Below are positions 20,029 to 30,459 of a DNA stretch of 64,000 nucleotides, piece by piece. The position numbers and the translations under genes were made by a program. Source of the DNA: Metarhizium brunneum (taxonomy: Eukaryota > Ascomycota > Sordariomycetes > Hypocreales > Clavicipitaceae). The stretch is taken from contig NC_089427.1 in the NCBI RefSeq assembly GCF_013426205.1, positions 2,294,001 through 2,358,000 of the forward strand, read 5' to 3'. Every line of letters starts with the position of its first letter. Positions within the stretch are counted from its first letter, which is position 1. The notes beneath the pieces were generated by a model, which was not told the DNA's origin, made no database searches, and worked only from the letters and a program-made list of their open reading frames with translations.

Positions 20029-22582
20029 TTTTGTGCCAGATATTCAGACGCTGATGACGGCTCTCAATTTGACATGGCTGCTTAAACACTATTGTAGCTT
20101 GTTGGTCTGTTGGGAATCGTGCTGGCTTCTCGACCAGTCTACTCCCCGTAGTTCCTCAAGTTCCTCAACAGGGCCTGATTCACGCCTATAGGAAACAAAA
20201 GGACTCGAGTAAAGGTAATTCCCAGACTGAACGTGAATAAAAAGAAAAGGAGCATTGGCCTGGACTTCCGAGAAAGCCGATAGGGATCGCAAGGAATTGA
20301 AAGGGGAAGCGGAGGAGATATTCATGAGCTACTATAAGAATATTAGGACCATATTCCAACAATGAAACGTGCTTAATGGCTTGAGCAGCTTCGCACACTA
20401 CTGTCAACCCCTCCAACAAAACGGAGTATACCCCTGTTCTGGATAAAGAGCAGCAGGTCGATCGTGGCCCCTGCTGAGACTCGGCATACCAGTCCTACTG
20501 GGGGGGCTCCGCATGCTGTGTTTGCTGGGCTGTCGTTGGTACTGGTCTAGAGCCCCTTGGCATCTTGACGTGCCTGGGTTGCAATGATGGCAGGCATCTG
20601 TGGTCTAGTCCCGGCCGAAGTTTGGATGGCCGGGGCCTAAACGGCCGTCCAGTGGGCATTAATCAAACCCCCCAACAGACTTGACAGAACAAGGAAATTG
20701 CTGCCGTCGCTGTTCAATGACCGCCAAGGACAAAAGGTGGATTCGGACGAGAGACATGGCTATGCAAATCGAAGCCAATAGAGGTTAGACTCGAGTTGGA
20801 CGTTGTATTGGTGAATTTGCATTGCGCCGGATTTTTGGAATGAATCTCGACGAGGCTCGAACTTTGTCAGGAGAGCAAGTGAACCAAGTCGCCAAATGCT
20901 GGGGCTGATGTTGAGGCTGACGCCGGTGCTGATGATCTGATGATCCTTGTTGAACACCTGAACAGGTTCCGGCTTCGTCTGTTCTCTTTGGGTACATACA
21001 TGATCCTTGTTGAACACCCGAACAGGACGCGGGCAATAAAAGGGGCATCTTGGCAGTCACCATCTCTCCTCTTTGATCCGTTTGTTCTGTTGCATCAGTG
21101 GGCCAGCCCACGTTCCCTGGTGCTCAGACAGCTGGATCCAAAGACACTCTTTGCTGATCTTGTTGATGAACATTTCTCGTCTTCGGTTCTATTGTACAGA
21201 GTACTCCGCAATAGACTGTTGATTCTGCTGGCTGTCTTCACCACGCCAACCGCAAGTCGCCCAAGGGTGAGGGTACATACAGTACAAGACGGAAAGCCTC
21301 AAACCCGCCAGCTGAAATTTTGGCGCCAGCTCAAAGCCAGGGTTAAGGCAGTGAACCTTGCCTGGTGGTTTCTTGGTGACTGGTCAATGACTTGGATGAA
21401 AAACGTACACGATCACCGGGATTCGCATCACCAATAAAGAAGAAAAAACGCGTAATCCATTGCCGGTGCATGCCAGCGCAATGGTGAATGGTCCTCCTCT
21501 CGGCTGATTCTGCTGGTCCCCGGGCCATTTCCATCATCACCATCGGTGGGCCGCGGATTTGCTCTTGATCAAGCCTTGCCTCCCAAGGCCCATGTCGCCG
21601 ATATGCATGCTCAATTTTATCTCAATGGACCGACCGCCTTGGCCCCCAGCAAATGCAGCCTTGAACGAACTGCCCAGCATACCGATTGCGTGCGTGAAGA
21701 TGAAGCAAATTCGTCAAAGGGCTGCGCAAGACCACTTCGCTCAACTTGGACATGCAGGGCAGCTCTGTAGTTGTCCAAGGGAGGGAATATCGCAGCGACG
21801 ATTCGACGAGCAAGGCATCCAATAAACCTTTATTGAATCACCCAGTTTCGATCCTACTGCTCTCATAGACCTTGTTTCCAACTCTCTTCTGTTCTCTTCT
21901 CTGGCTTGGGCTGCGGCTTCAATGCTACAGTCGCGAATTTCATCTGTGCTCTGGACCGGCCATCGTCCGGGGATCTAGCGAATCAACAGCCAATGTGCCT
22001 CGCACCTCAGCTGCAGAAATCCAGCCACTCTACTAACAGTATTGCCCCGGCTGGCGAAAGCGGACTTGCAAGAATTGACCCGTCATTGCCTATTTATGGG
22101 CCTGGGGTGCCGGCAAGGCTAAATGTGGCTTGCCGAGACGCCACTCCAGAATATGCCGGTGTTGTTGTAGTACTAGTTACTAGTAATAAGTTGCAATTTT
22201 ATCACCAGGGAAATATCATGTGTTGTTTGTGACTTGCAGGCCTCGAGGTCTTAGCGACAATACCACCACGGCCCTCAAAGGTTCCACGATGGCTCCCGAC
22301 GAGACTGCTAGACTGGGAGACCATAACAAAAATTCAAGCTGTGAATTACTCAGTTGTATGTACTGATAAGTCTTGTATATTATCTCATCCGATCATGGTT
22401 CTGGATCATCGCTCCAATGTGTGAGCAAGCAATGTTGCGCTAGCTGAGACATTTAGGTCAGTACTGCTTAACTGTCACAATATTTGTGAGATAACAGAGC
22501 CGAAAATGAATTAGACGGGTCCAAACGACCTCCCGTAACGCCCCTAATAATACCGAATACGCAAGTCCCAGGTGTGGTCTTC
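20029..22582. other. 2.5-kb gene-free region
   Basis: No supported gene. A 165-codon open frame at 20940-21437 is partly built from a 26-bp direct repeat and has no domain. The left end is the promoter side of the F-box gene; the right end is the 3' side of the SNF2 gene. Confidence 0.5.
20941..21026. repeat. 26-bp direct repeat with 60-bp period
   Basis: TGATCCTTGTTGAACACCTG plus AACAGG at 20941 recurs at 21001 with one substitution (25 of 26 identical). The intervening 34 bp are unrelated. Only two copies are seen. Confidence 0.8.
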
Positions 22583-25500
22583 TCAATCTTCTGAATCGGA
22601 GTCAGTCGCAAATCGAACTCGGCGAGCACCCGGATGTGGCACAGGTTCATGCTTGTATAGCACCTTATCCGTTTCACTCTGAGCCTGTTCAATTCCCGGT
22701 CCAGCGTCATATGTACGTTTTAACGGAGTAATTGGCGAAATATGGGGCGTCAAGCTGGAGGTCTTCGTTTTTGGCTTGATAGGGGAGTCTCCCAAGACAA
22801 GTCCATGATCAGGGTGCAGTTCTGTTCCAAATCCTTTACCAAATACAGGTTGTGGCATTTGCAATGCTGCCATATGGGTCGGAGTATGGTGACCAGAGGG
22901 CGGCAGGGCCACAATGGCAGCATTCTTGATCCAGTTATATATCGGCCGTACGTCAAGGATAGACTTCATTTGGCGGTGCTCAGCTTGCGTCATGTGTTGT
23001 TTTCGCTCCAAAATTACTTCGTCAATACTATCCTTCAGAACGAGGGTCTCAACAAATACAGGCTTTTGCTGGCTTATGCGACGAACTCGCCCGATTGCTT
23101 GTGCCTCAACTTGAGGGTTGAGAACTGGATTGATAAAATAGACGCGTGAGGCCTCGCGCATATCCAATCCAAAAGCAGCTTGAGAAAGATCCATCAGGAG
23201 GACTCTTCACAACCGCAGTCAGCATGGCGGCTTTGAAAAATGCTATCAGGCACTTACCTAAATACGGGGTTGTGATGAAATGTGTTGACGTATTGTGCTT
23301 TACGTTCCGTAGTTAATGTCCTGGCATAAATGAGATGTTGTACTTGAAGCTGAAATCTGTCAGACACAACACTTTCTACCCACCCGAAATCCATTTACAA
23401 GCACGTACCATGTCTAGAACGCTTGCAAGATACCAAGCAACATTTTCATTCTCGTAGAAAATGATGATTTTGTCGTCATCTTGATGGCGTACTATGCTGT
23501 CAATCAGATACGAAAGCTTAGAGGATACAGTTGATACTAGATGAGTTTGCCGCAAAGCCGGTGGCAGGCTGTCCACAGGAAATGCTTCAGTTGGACCTAT
23601 AGCCCCAGCTTGAAGTCGAGGCTTGCGACGTCGAGTATCCTCTCCAAGTTTGGTGTTTCCCGCCAAGGTAGCCGATTTCTTCTCTTTGGCATCAGCAACT
23701 TTGTCAGATGTTTGTACAGCTAAGATCTTATTTCTCTCGATCAATCCTTCTCGAATGAGACCTCCATTAAGCAAAGAGTTCAGCAACTCCGTTTCATGGG
23801 CCGCCTCAGTCAGTAATTTTTGCAGAGATAAAATCATACTTGCTGATGTGTATATTGTATCTCCCCCCTCACCATCCAGGGACCATGAATGGCTTGCATC
23901 CCCAAGCGGGCCATGGACTCGAATGGGAATGTCATGATAACGATTGCTGAGATTTCTCAATTTGTCATTGATTGCAACTTTGCCCAGTATTATAGCTTGT
24001 CGCAAATGGACGCTGTCTTCGTCACTGATTGGCACTTTCTTTTCTTCCAAGAATTTCTCCGCCGTTTCAACGGCCTTTGCGATCTCTTCCGAAGAAAAAA
24101 ACGAGCCCCCAAAGAAACTCGACTGTTTTAGATTATGCACGATTTCCAATAGACTCTTACGCTGTCGAGGGTGAAAGAAGTAGTCCATGTCTGTTCGTTG
24201 TGACTGCACGGAATTAAAGATGATCATCATAGCGAAGAGGTTCAAGGACAGCCGATCTTGGAATGAGCCTTCAAGCAAAATTACCTTTTCATCAACAGGC
24301 GGCAAGAGATCGCTGACTTCAGATAGTCGATGTCTGATAATTAAGGAGTTAAGGGTCGCCTTCAAACGGTCCCGCCGGCCGTAACTGTTCTTCTTGTGCC
24401 GCGGGAGTAACAAATATGTCCCCCAATCCGCACGAGTATCTTCGTTTTCCGTCGCAACATTCGCCCACGGCCTCGCCTTCAGGTACAGCGAAGAGATCGA
24501 GCCTAGTCGCTCAAGATCTTTCTTCTCCATTTCAGCGGATGTCTCTCGAGTTTGTATGGGGAGTAATGTTGGGTCTCTCGCTGAAGAACCCGCCGGAGTT
24601 CGGTTATCTACACCAAAAAGACCATGTGAGGGCGTTCCAGTCACAATCCATCGCGACGAGAAGTTCATTCTGTCGAGGCCACGTAGCAAATTGCTCTTTC
24701 GGCATATTTTTGAATTGCCGAGTTTATGGCCTTCATCAACGATGCAGCGTTTGAAATGGACTACAGAGAGCGCAGTACCACCTACTCCACCACTTTCTTT
24801 AACGAGCCTTTCGAATCGTGATTGAGAAAATAAGATGATATCGATATCTAATAATTCTCTCAAGGAAGGAATTGATTCATCCTTTGAGAGAACGCGGACA
24901 GTTAAGGAGGTAGTGTGCTTTGCTATTTCGTGCTTCCACTGAGAAAGCAGATTGGTAGGCACAACCACGATGGTTGCATTGCTCAAGTAGATTTTAGTAG
25001 GCGCTAGTTCTTGGACAGGATGTCGACCGGTACGACGAAGTTTCGGTGGAGGACGCAAGTAATATCCTGGGTTTCGTTTGAGGGCGGCCTCGCATCGATG
25101 AAATTCATAGCCAATCTGGCGTCTCCAGGTTTCAAAATATGATCTCCACGGAACGGCGTGCCGGGTAGCACAGGCCGCTGCCATGTCGGCAAGTGAGGCT
25201 ATTTTGTTTCGTTTAGGACAACTGATGCCGCTGCAAAGCTCTGGGGGCCGCGTTGGAAGATTCCTAGTCGCGAGGATGAGAGCTAAGCAAATAATGGTCT
25301 TGCCTGCTCCCATTTCTTCTGCCAAGATGCCGCCACATACACCATCATAATATCGTGGTTCTCTCAGAATGGTCCCAGCCACCGGATCAGTGTACCATGG
25401 AGTTCCATCATGCCCATCGATAGCAATCAGGCGTGGATCAAGAACCTTGCTTGGCTCTGCTTCCTTTTGCACCATGACGGCTATTGACCTGCGCTGGTAA

Positions 25501-26475
25501 GCGTACAGTTCTGTGGTGACTCCGGGTATGGTGTGCTCCAAGACATCGTTCATAGAACCCCGAGCGTATGCGTCGGTAACCAGGTCAGTGGCCGGGTTAG
25601 GCGAGGGAATATTGTTAAACACCTGCAACAGCGATTCGTTCTCATCGCCTGCCACGTTATCGCCTCCGAGGGGGGATGAGCCATCAACACATGCAATAGT
25701 TTTTCCTTCCCATGCGTCTGTCGAGTAGTCTAATAAATGAAGAAGACGTTGCCGCGATTTTTTGAGACTGACACTGGTTCTATCAATCAGGCCGCGATAT
25801 GCATCATCCGGTAGCAAATATACCCGCACCGTGCCATATGATCCATCTTCATGTACACAAAACTCGAGATCTATCCATTGTGATTTAAACAGAAGTGAGG
25901 CTAATTGCAGAAATTGAAGCTGGAAAAGGCGCTCTTGGACGTTAATTGGTAAATGACTATCGTCAGCACGGACTTGATTGTCGTCAAACTGGTCCAGAGA
26001 AGAGTGATGGCGGAAACTTCTCCAAACCTTGAGATTTATGGTATCCCAGGTCTCTTTTGTAACATTGGAATCGTCAAAGAAGACTCCAAGGCATCCGGCA
26101 GGGATATAGTCATGCCGTAGAAGATGCATTTTGTCCACATCTCGTAGATCGTCATCAAGCCGATTGCACTGTGCTTCTCAAAGTTAGAGTCATGATTATC
26201 GGAATTATAGGAAATTAAAGCACTCGGTGTATCGTTTTTATTCTCCCAGAAAAGCGAGAAGGAAGCTTGAACGTTAGGAGTTGTAAGTCCTATTAGTACT
26301 GATGGGATTGATGACAATAGTAAAGGGGCAAGATTCTGACACCAAGATCCGGCTGTTGCCTAATACTGTAAATGCTAATTTCTTCACACTGTGAATCGCC
26401 ACTCCCGAGACATGATGCAGACAGTGCGAATGGCGCACTGTGTGTGAGAATCGTGAAAATCGATGATTTCTTCAT
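22583..26475 (-). CDS. SNF2-family DNA-dependent ATPase/helicase (Rad5/SHPRH-like, no RING)
   Basis: The model has exons 26475-26343, 26289-26224, 26176-23409, 23349-23268 and 23214-22583 and gives 1,226 residues in frame. Helicase motifs are present in order: EEMGAGKTIICLALI (Walker A), a ~100-residue insert with scattered Cys, VVVPTNLLSQWKHE (Ia), IVDEGHKLGNS (motif II, DEGH), SRWIVTGTP (III), DDKIIIFYENENVAWYL (IV), MDLSQAAFGLDMREA (V) and QAIGRVRRISQ (VI). The two-lobed core is split by two short introns between IV and V. Unlike yeast Rad5, there is no RING finger between the lobes and no HIRAN was recognised. It probably remodels chromatin or stalled forks; the substrate is unknown. The last two introns are well supported. 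The two N-terminal introns (53 and 47 nt) are tentative, and MHLLRHDY at ~26126 is an alternative start. It lies 59 bp downstream of the HECT_2 gene. Confidence 0.85.
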
Positions 26476-26534
26476 TTTAGCGAGGTAACAACTAAATAAT
26501 CAGCTTGAAGTGGTGTGTAAATTACTATCGTTTC

Positions 26535-28092
26535 CTATCTTGTTCCGTCCCAACGATCCAAAAGTCCGACCTGCCACTCTTTAAAGGACCTTTCCTTTTC
26601 CGGCAGTAGACGATTGCTCGATTTTAGAATCTCCCTTGATAATTGAATCGTGGCAGTCGGAAGACTCAAGTCTTGTACATCTAATACGATTGAATCTGTA
26701 AGTTTATCGCCTTCTTCTGCGGTAATCTGCTGATACAGAACCTTCATCGCTGTTTTCTTGCCCTGAATAAAGGAGGATGAGTAGACGACATTGGGGTTCA
26801 GAACCCAGAGATAGAGCGGCGTCGTCAGATTCTCCCCCTTTTCGGACGCGTGTGCTGATATAAGCGACTTCGCACTTCCTGATCTGGAGATATTTGCAAC
26901 AAGAGATGCTGCAAGACACTCTGGTCCGCTTGGGACTCTATTGTTTGGCACAGTCGTGTTGCATTTGACCTGCCACTTGAACAGAGTCACTGAGCCGATT
27001 TTCATGTTGAAAAGACCGATTTCTGCTTTGCATTCACTGCAGAAAATATGTAGAAACTTTGGCGATGCTGCATCTGCTACAGCGTCGGAGCTATTTCTCG
27101 CAGCTTTTGCTAGAGTGGACATCGAAAACTGGCAGGATGTAAGCATACAGTTCTTATGGCTTTCGTTACCGAGCGAACAAACGTGGCAAAAGATATTCCA
27201 ACCAATGTACCTCATTAAGATCTCCCAGCAACCATGGCTTTGATTACTAAGAAGAAATTGGGAGGTCAGCCGTTCATCCAGGTCATCAGAACCCGTCCTG
27301 GAGTGAGGAGGTTTCAAAGACACTGGTTGCCCCAGAAGAGGCCGGCAGAATGCAATGATGTTGGGGAATTGTATCGATGACCATACCACCGAGTAGCCTT
27401 TGACGGCTGATCTGGCCACCTTCTATTTCCCCGGATAGATTGAAAAGGGCATAATAGTAAAGCAATACAAAGGCGTCGCATTAGGCAGCGGAACTTACAA
27501 GTAAGTTTTGACAATTGGTTTCATCAAACATGAATGAGGTAATGTCAACAAAGCCAGTGCCAGGCTGGGCAGTTATAACACTATTGGCGCCATATCCTCT
27601 ATCTGCCAAGCTTTCTTGCTGATGCTCACTGTGATCGTGTGGTTTGTGACAGTGCCAAAACTCCATCATTTCGGCCCAGTTTTCGCTAGGCAAGTCTTTC
27701 CAGGATTCTATGGTGTCCTTGGGAATGACGATGGAGTTGCAGCTTCGACAATATATGGCAGACCCATGTTCAAGGTCTGAAGCAACCCACGGAACAGCCT
27801 GAGTTTCGGGTGAGAAGTGCGGAAATGGCGTCCCTTCTGAAGACAGTGGCAATCGCCATGTCAGTTCGCGAGAAGCCGATTGGGAAACTTGCAATGTCGT
27901 ATTGCCAAACACCGTTCCTGGCAGATCCAGGGCCTCGGTCTGGCCATCATGCTCGATGCATAACCGTCGACCGCCATCGAAAACTTTGGCTACAGTCCTG
28001 GGACCTGGAGGCGACGGCAATGAAGCAGCGATGGAGACTTGTCTGATGTTCGAGAGCAACTCTGCATAGATGGAAATCCGATCCTCCTTCAT
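26535..28092 (-). CDS. HECT-like E3 ubiquitin ligase, E2-binding (UBE3D/Ipa1 family, HECT_2)
   Basis: Exons 28092-27499 and 27422-26535 give 493 residues. The family is recognised from IYCRSCNSIVIP, then WAEMMEFWHCHKPHDH, then FCSECKAEIGLFN, VTLFKWQVKC and, near the end, AMKVLYQQI and WQVGLLDRWD. In animals UBE3D binds the E2 UBE2C/UbcH10; yeast Ipa1 is needed for pre-mRNA cleavage and polyadenylation. Either role is possible here. The start is set at the ATG 28092 because the conserved part begins at once (IYAELLSNIRQVSI). The open frame continues upstream to 28314 with no ATG, so an upstream exon is possible. Intron 1 (27423-27498) is GT-AG, phase 0. A further 60-nt in-frame intron (27110-27169, GTAACG..TAG) may be removed; with or without it the frame stays open. 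Confidence 0.75.
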
Positions 28093-28458
28093 CGGAACGG
28101 TTATCTCGAATCGGTCTCCCGCATCAAGGGCGGTGGTCACTACGTCTGAATTAGACGTTTGCTCTGACAAAAGCAGTGTGGCGGTAGGCCTGCACCAGTC
28201 GAAGCGCGGTGATGGGGACGGGAGCGTTGTTTGTGCTGTGTCTGTCTGTTGAGGTGCAAAAGACGCGGACTCGCATTGTGCAATCAGGACAAGCAAGAGC
28301 CCGGTTCCCCCCACTAATACTCCGTAGAGTACGGAGTACCAGACTGTACATCTCGATCTCCACTCATGACCTCAACGCTTTCAGCGTCATAAAAGAGTCC
28401 ACTTCTTGACCCAACAGTTACCGACAGGAAATCATGCGGTCTTGCTAAATCATCGAGA
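28093..28458. promoter_or_regulatory. Divergent promoter between the HECT_2 and questin-oxidase-like genes
   Basis: The 366 bp between the two divergent starts contain a perfect inverted repeat (28318-28338). Part of the left side is still open in the HECT_2 reading frame, so the true HECT_2 leader may be shorter. Confidence 0.55.
28318..28338. promoter_or_regulatory. Perfect palindrome TACTCCGTA-GAG-TACGGAGTA
   Basis: Two 9-bp arms face each other around a 3-bp spacer, in the shared promoter of two divergent genes. The arm is the same 9-mer that recurs in the non-coding DNA of the window. A 9-3-9 inverted repeat has the form of a site for a dimeric DNA-binding protein; that function is inference. 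Confidence 0.6.
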
Positions 28459-29787
28459 ATGTCTGGAATACTATCATATGTGCTTGGTGGCGACCGGAAG
28501 GCTGCAGCGATCAACTTGACCCCCGTGGAAGTACACCATATAGAAACCAACCCCGATCGCAGGGCGCGGTCACTCAAGCATCTGCTCAAGGCTAATCACG
28601 TCAACTATTCTGTCGTCTATAACCAGCTCCGTTTCGATAATCATAATGCCCATATTCTGAGCTCGGCGTATTTACTCGGTGCCACACCGAATCAGCTCCA
28701 CGAAATCTATGAGGAACAGGCCAAGGAATTGGAGCCTTGGACGCCGTCTCCGGCGGAGCTGGTTGATAATGACTGGGTCGACTTTTTAGGAGACAGGCAT
28801 TATCAAAGAGCATACGTGGATTTCTTCGAGGACAAACTGGCCATGGAATACGCTTATGACTGGAAGAAGGTGGTTGAGCACTTTCTGTTCTCGTCCGAAA
28901 AGCCGTTGGTCCATGGACTAATTTGCGGCCGTATGTTCAATATGACGGCGCCAAAATTCTCTAAACCACCTATACTGACGTGTATTAGTTGGCCACCCTC
29001 TAATTCAGCTGGGATATGCATATGAAATGGACAGCAGAGAGGTCGCAATGGAGGCTCTCACACTGGCGTCAGTACAGCACAATTTTCTCTACAAGTACAG
29101 CGCTGATGCGTCCTACACGAGGCCCTCATCTAAGAGCAACAGCTCAGTGCTTGATCTGCTTGTCCAGATGTCCGAGGATGCAAATTTCGACAGTCTGTCG
29201 AAAGAAATTGACTTTGGAAGCCTGGAAGGCATGATTACCAATCACGAGGACCTGATAATGGAGTACTGGAATGCCTGGAAGATCTCCGATCCGATCAAGG
29301 ATTTTGAATCATCACAGAGAGCCTCCGTCGCGCTTTTTGTTACATCGGTCGACCATAAATCATATAATTACAACTTCTTCATCGTGCATCTGCTTACGAC
29401 CAGCTATGCGTTGAGGGTCCTGCTGCCATTCTTCCCAGCCAAGTATCACATCAGCCTTGTGAGGCAGTGGTGGCTTTTAGTCATTGCAGTCTTTGTCTTG
29501 AAGGGAAGGCCATGTCCGGATCTCGAAAACATTGACAAGGACTGCAATGGCCGTGGCTGGGAGTATATCCAGGACAAGGCGCTGAACTCCCAGTTTTCAG
29601 GCGATGCACATTATGTCAAGGGTAGGTTACCAGTGATGGCCCCTAAAGTTTCCGACTGGATAATCTAACTGGCTGCTTAGCAATTCGATCAATGAGGGAA
29701 ATTGGTAGTCTTTGGGGAGACGAGGATACTTTCTATCTCCGGGCGGCTGCAACATTTGTGGACAATTTTCACGGATGGAGTTTCTAA
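28459..29787 (+). CDS. Questin-oxidase-like protein (DUF4243, AflY-type)
   Basis: Exons 28459-28930, 28989-29621 and 29681-29787 give 403 residues in frame. Family motifs: HLLKANHVNYSVVYNQLRFD, AYLLGATPNQLHEIYEEQ, WVDFLGDRHYQRAYVDFFED, then across intron 1 GLICGLGHPLIQLGYAYEMD, and NFHGWSF at the C-terminus. This family includes questin oxidase and AflY/HypA, which carry out Baeyer-Villiger-type ring cleavage of anthraquinone-like polyketides with NADPH and O2. Many members sit outside clusters and have unknown substrates. No polyketide synthase or other pathway gene is in this window, so no product can be named. Introns 1 (28931-28988) and 2 (29622-29680) are GT-AG; intron 1 replaces an Arg codon reading by the conserved GLGHPL. 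It is divergent from the HECT_2 gene. Confidence 0.88.
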
Positions 29788-30459
29788 TCTCGAAGGGTTT
29801 TGGATCGCATGTACTTGTAAAGGATTGTGTTTGAGTGGGAAAACTTGTCTTCCGCTGTATGTACACCTATGTGTGAGTCATTACAAATTGAAATTGTATC
29901 TGTTCATTACTCTAATTAAATACAAATCAGTCGATAAGCATGCTCCTTTGGTGCCATGCACACGCTAGTGACTGCTTACTTTTATCAACTTTAGAAGTCA
30001 ATGCCCAAATGGACTTTGGGGCACTGCATGTCAAGTGGTACGGAGTAGTTAATGTTGAAGCCTGGTGGGGTCCAGGTCGCCGTAAGCTATTGACCAGACA
30101 GCACTGAGATATTGACTGCACGCACGTGGACATGGAACTTGACATTAGTTCTGGCGCATGGCCTCCATGTCCAGTGGGCCGGGTCACCACAGTGATGTCA
30201 ACATAGTGCCTGGCAGCCTGGCAGCCTGGCACTTCAGCTGGCTCGGTCGAGTCTGGTCTGGTCTGGCAGCATGCAGTGACCAGACTTGGGGCAAACATTG
30301 AATCGACGTAACCACCTCCAAGTACTTAGTGTTGCTTCCTCCCATCACTCGCCGTCAACACCAGACCAGTTGGCAGCCTTCCCGACTGACTGGTTGAGCT
30401 CAATTCTACAAACCCAGCCCGTATGGAACTCCGGATACACAAATGCTTCAGTCGCTTTG
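29788..30459. other. Intergenic region before RAD17
   Basis: 3' region of the questin-oxidase-like gene and promoter of RAD17. It contains one TACGGAGTA motif (about 30039) and a short tandem repeat of TGGCAGCC (about 30209-30232) followed by GTCTGGTCTGGTCTGG. The RAD17 frame is open upstream to 30286, but without an ATG. Confidence 0.5.

Noticed and set aside
20941..21026. CRISPR-like array
   Set aside because: Only two repeat copies, and CRISPR arrays do not occur in nuclear fungal genomes.
20940..21437. 165-codon open frame on the plus strand
   Set aside because: Its first part is two copies of a 26-bp DNA repeat translated, and the rest shows no domain or signal; a chance frame.
28459..29787. 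Secondary-metabolite cluster around the questin-oxidase-like gene
   Set aside because: Neighbours are a ubiquitin-ligase-type gene, a helicase and RAD17; no synthase, transporter or other tailoring enzyme is in reach.
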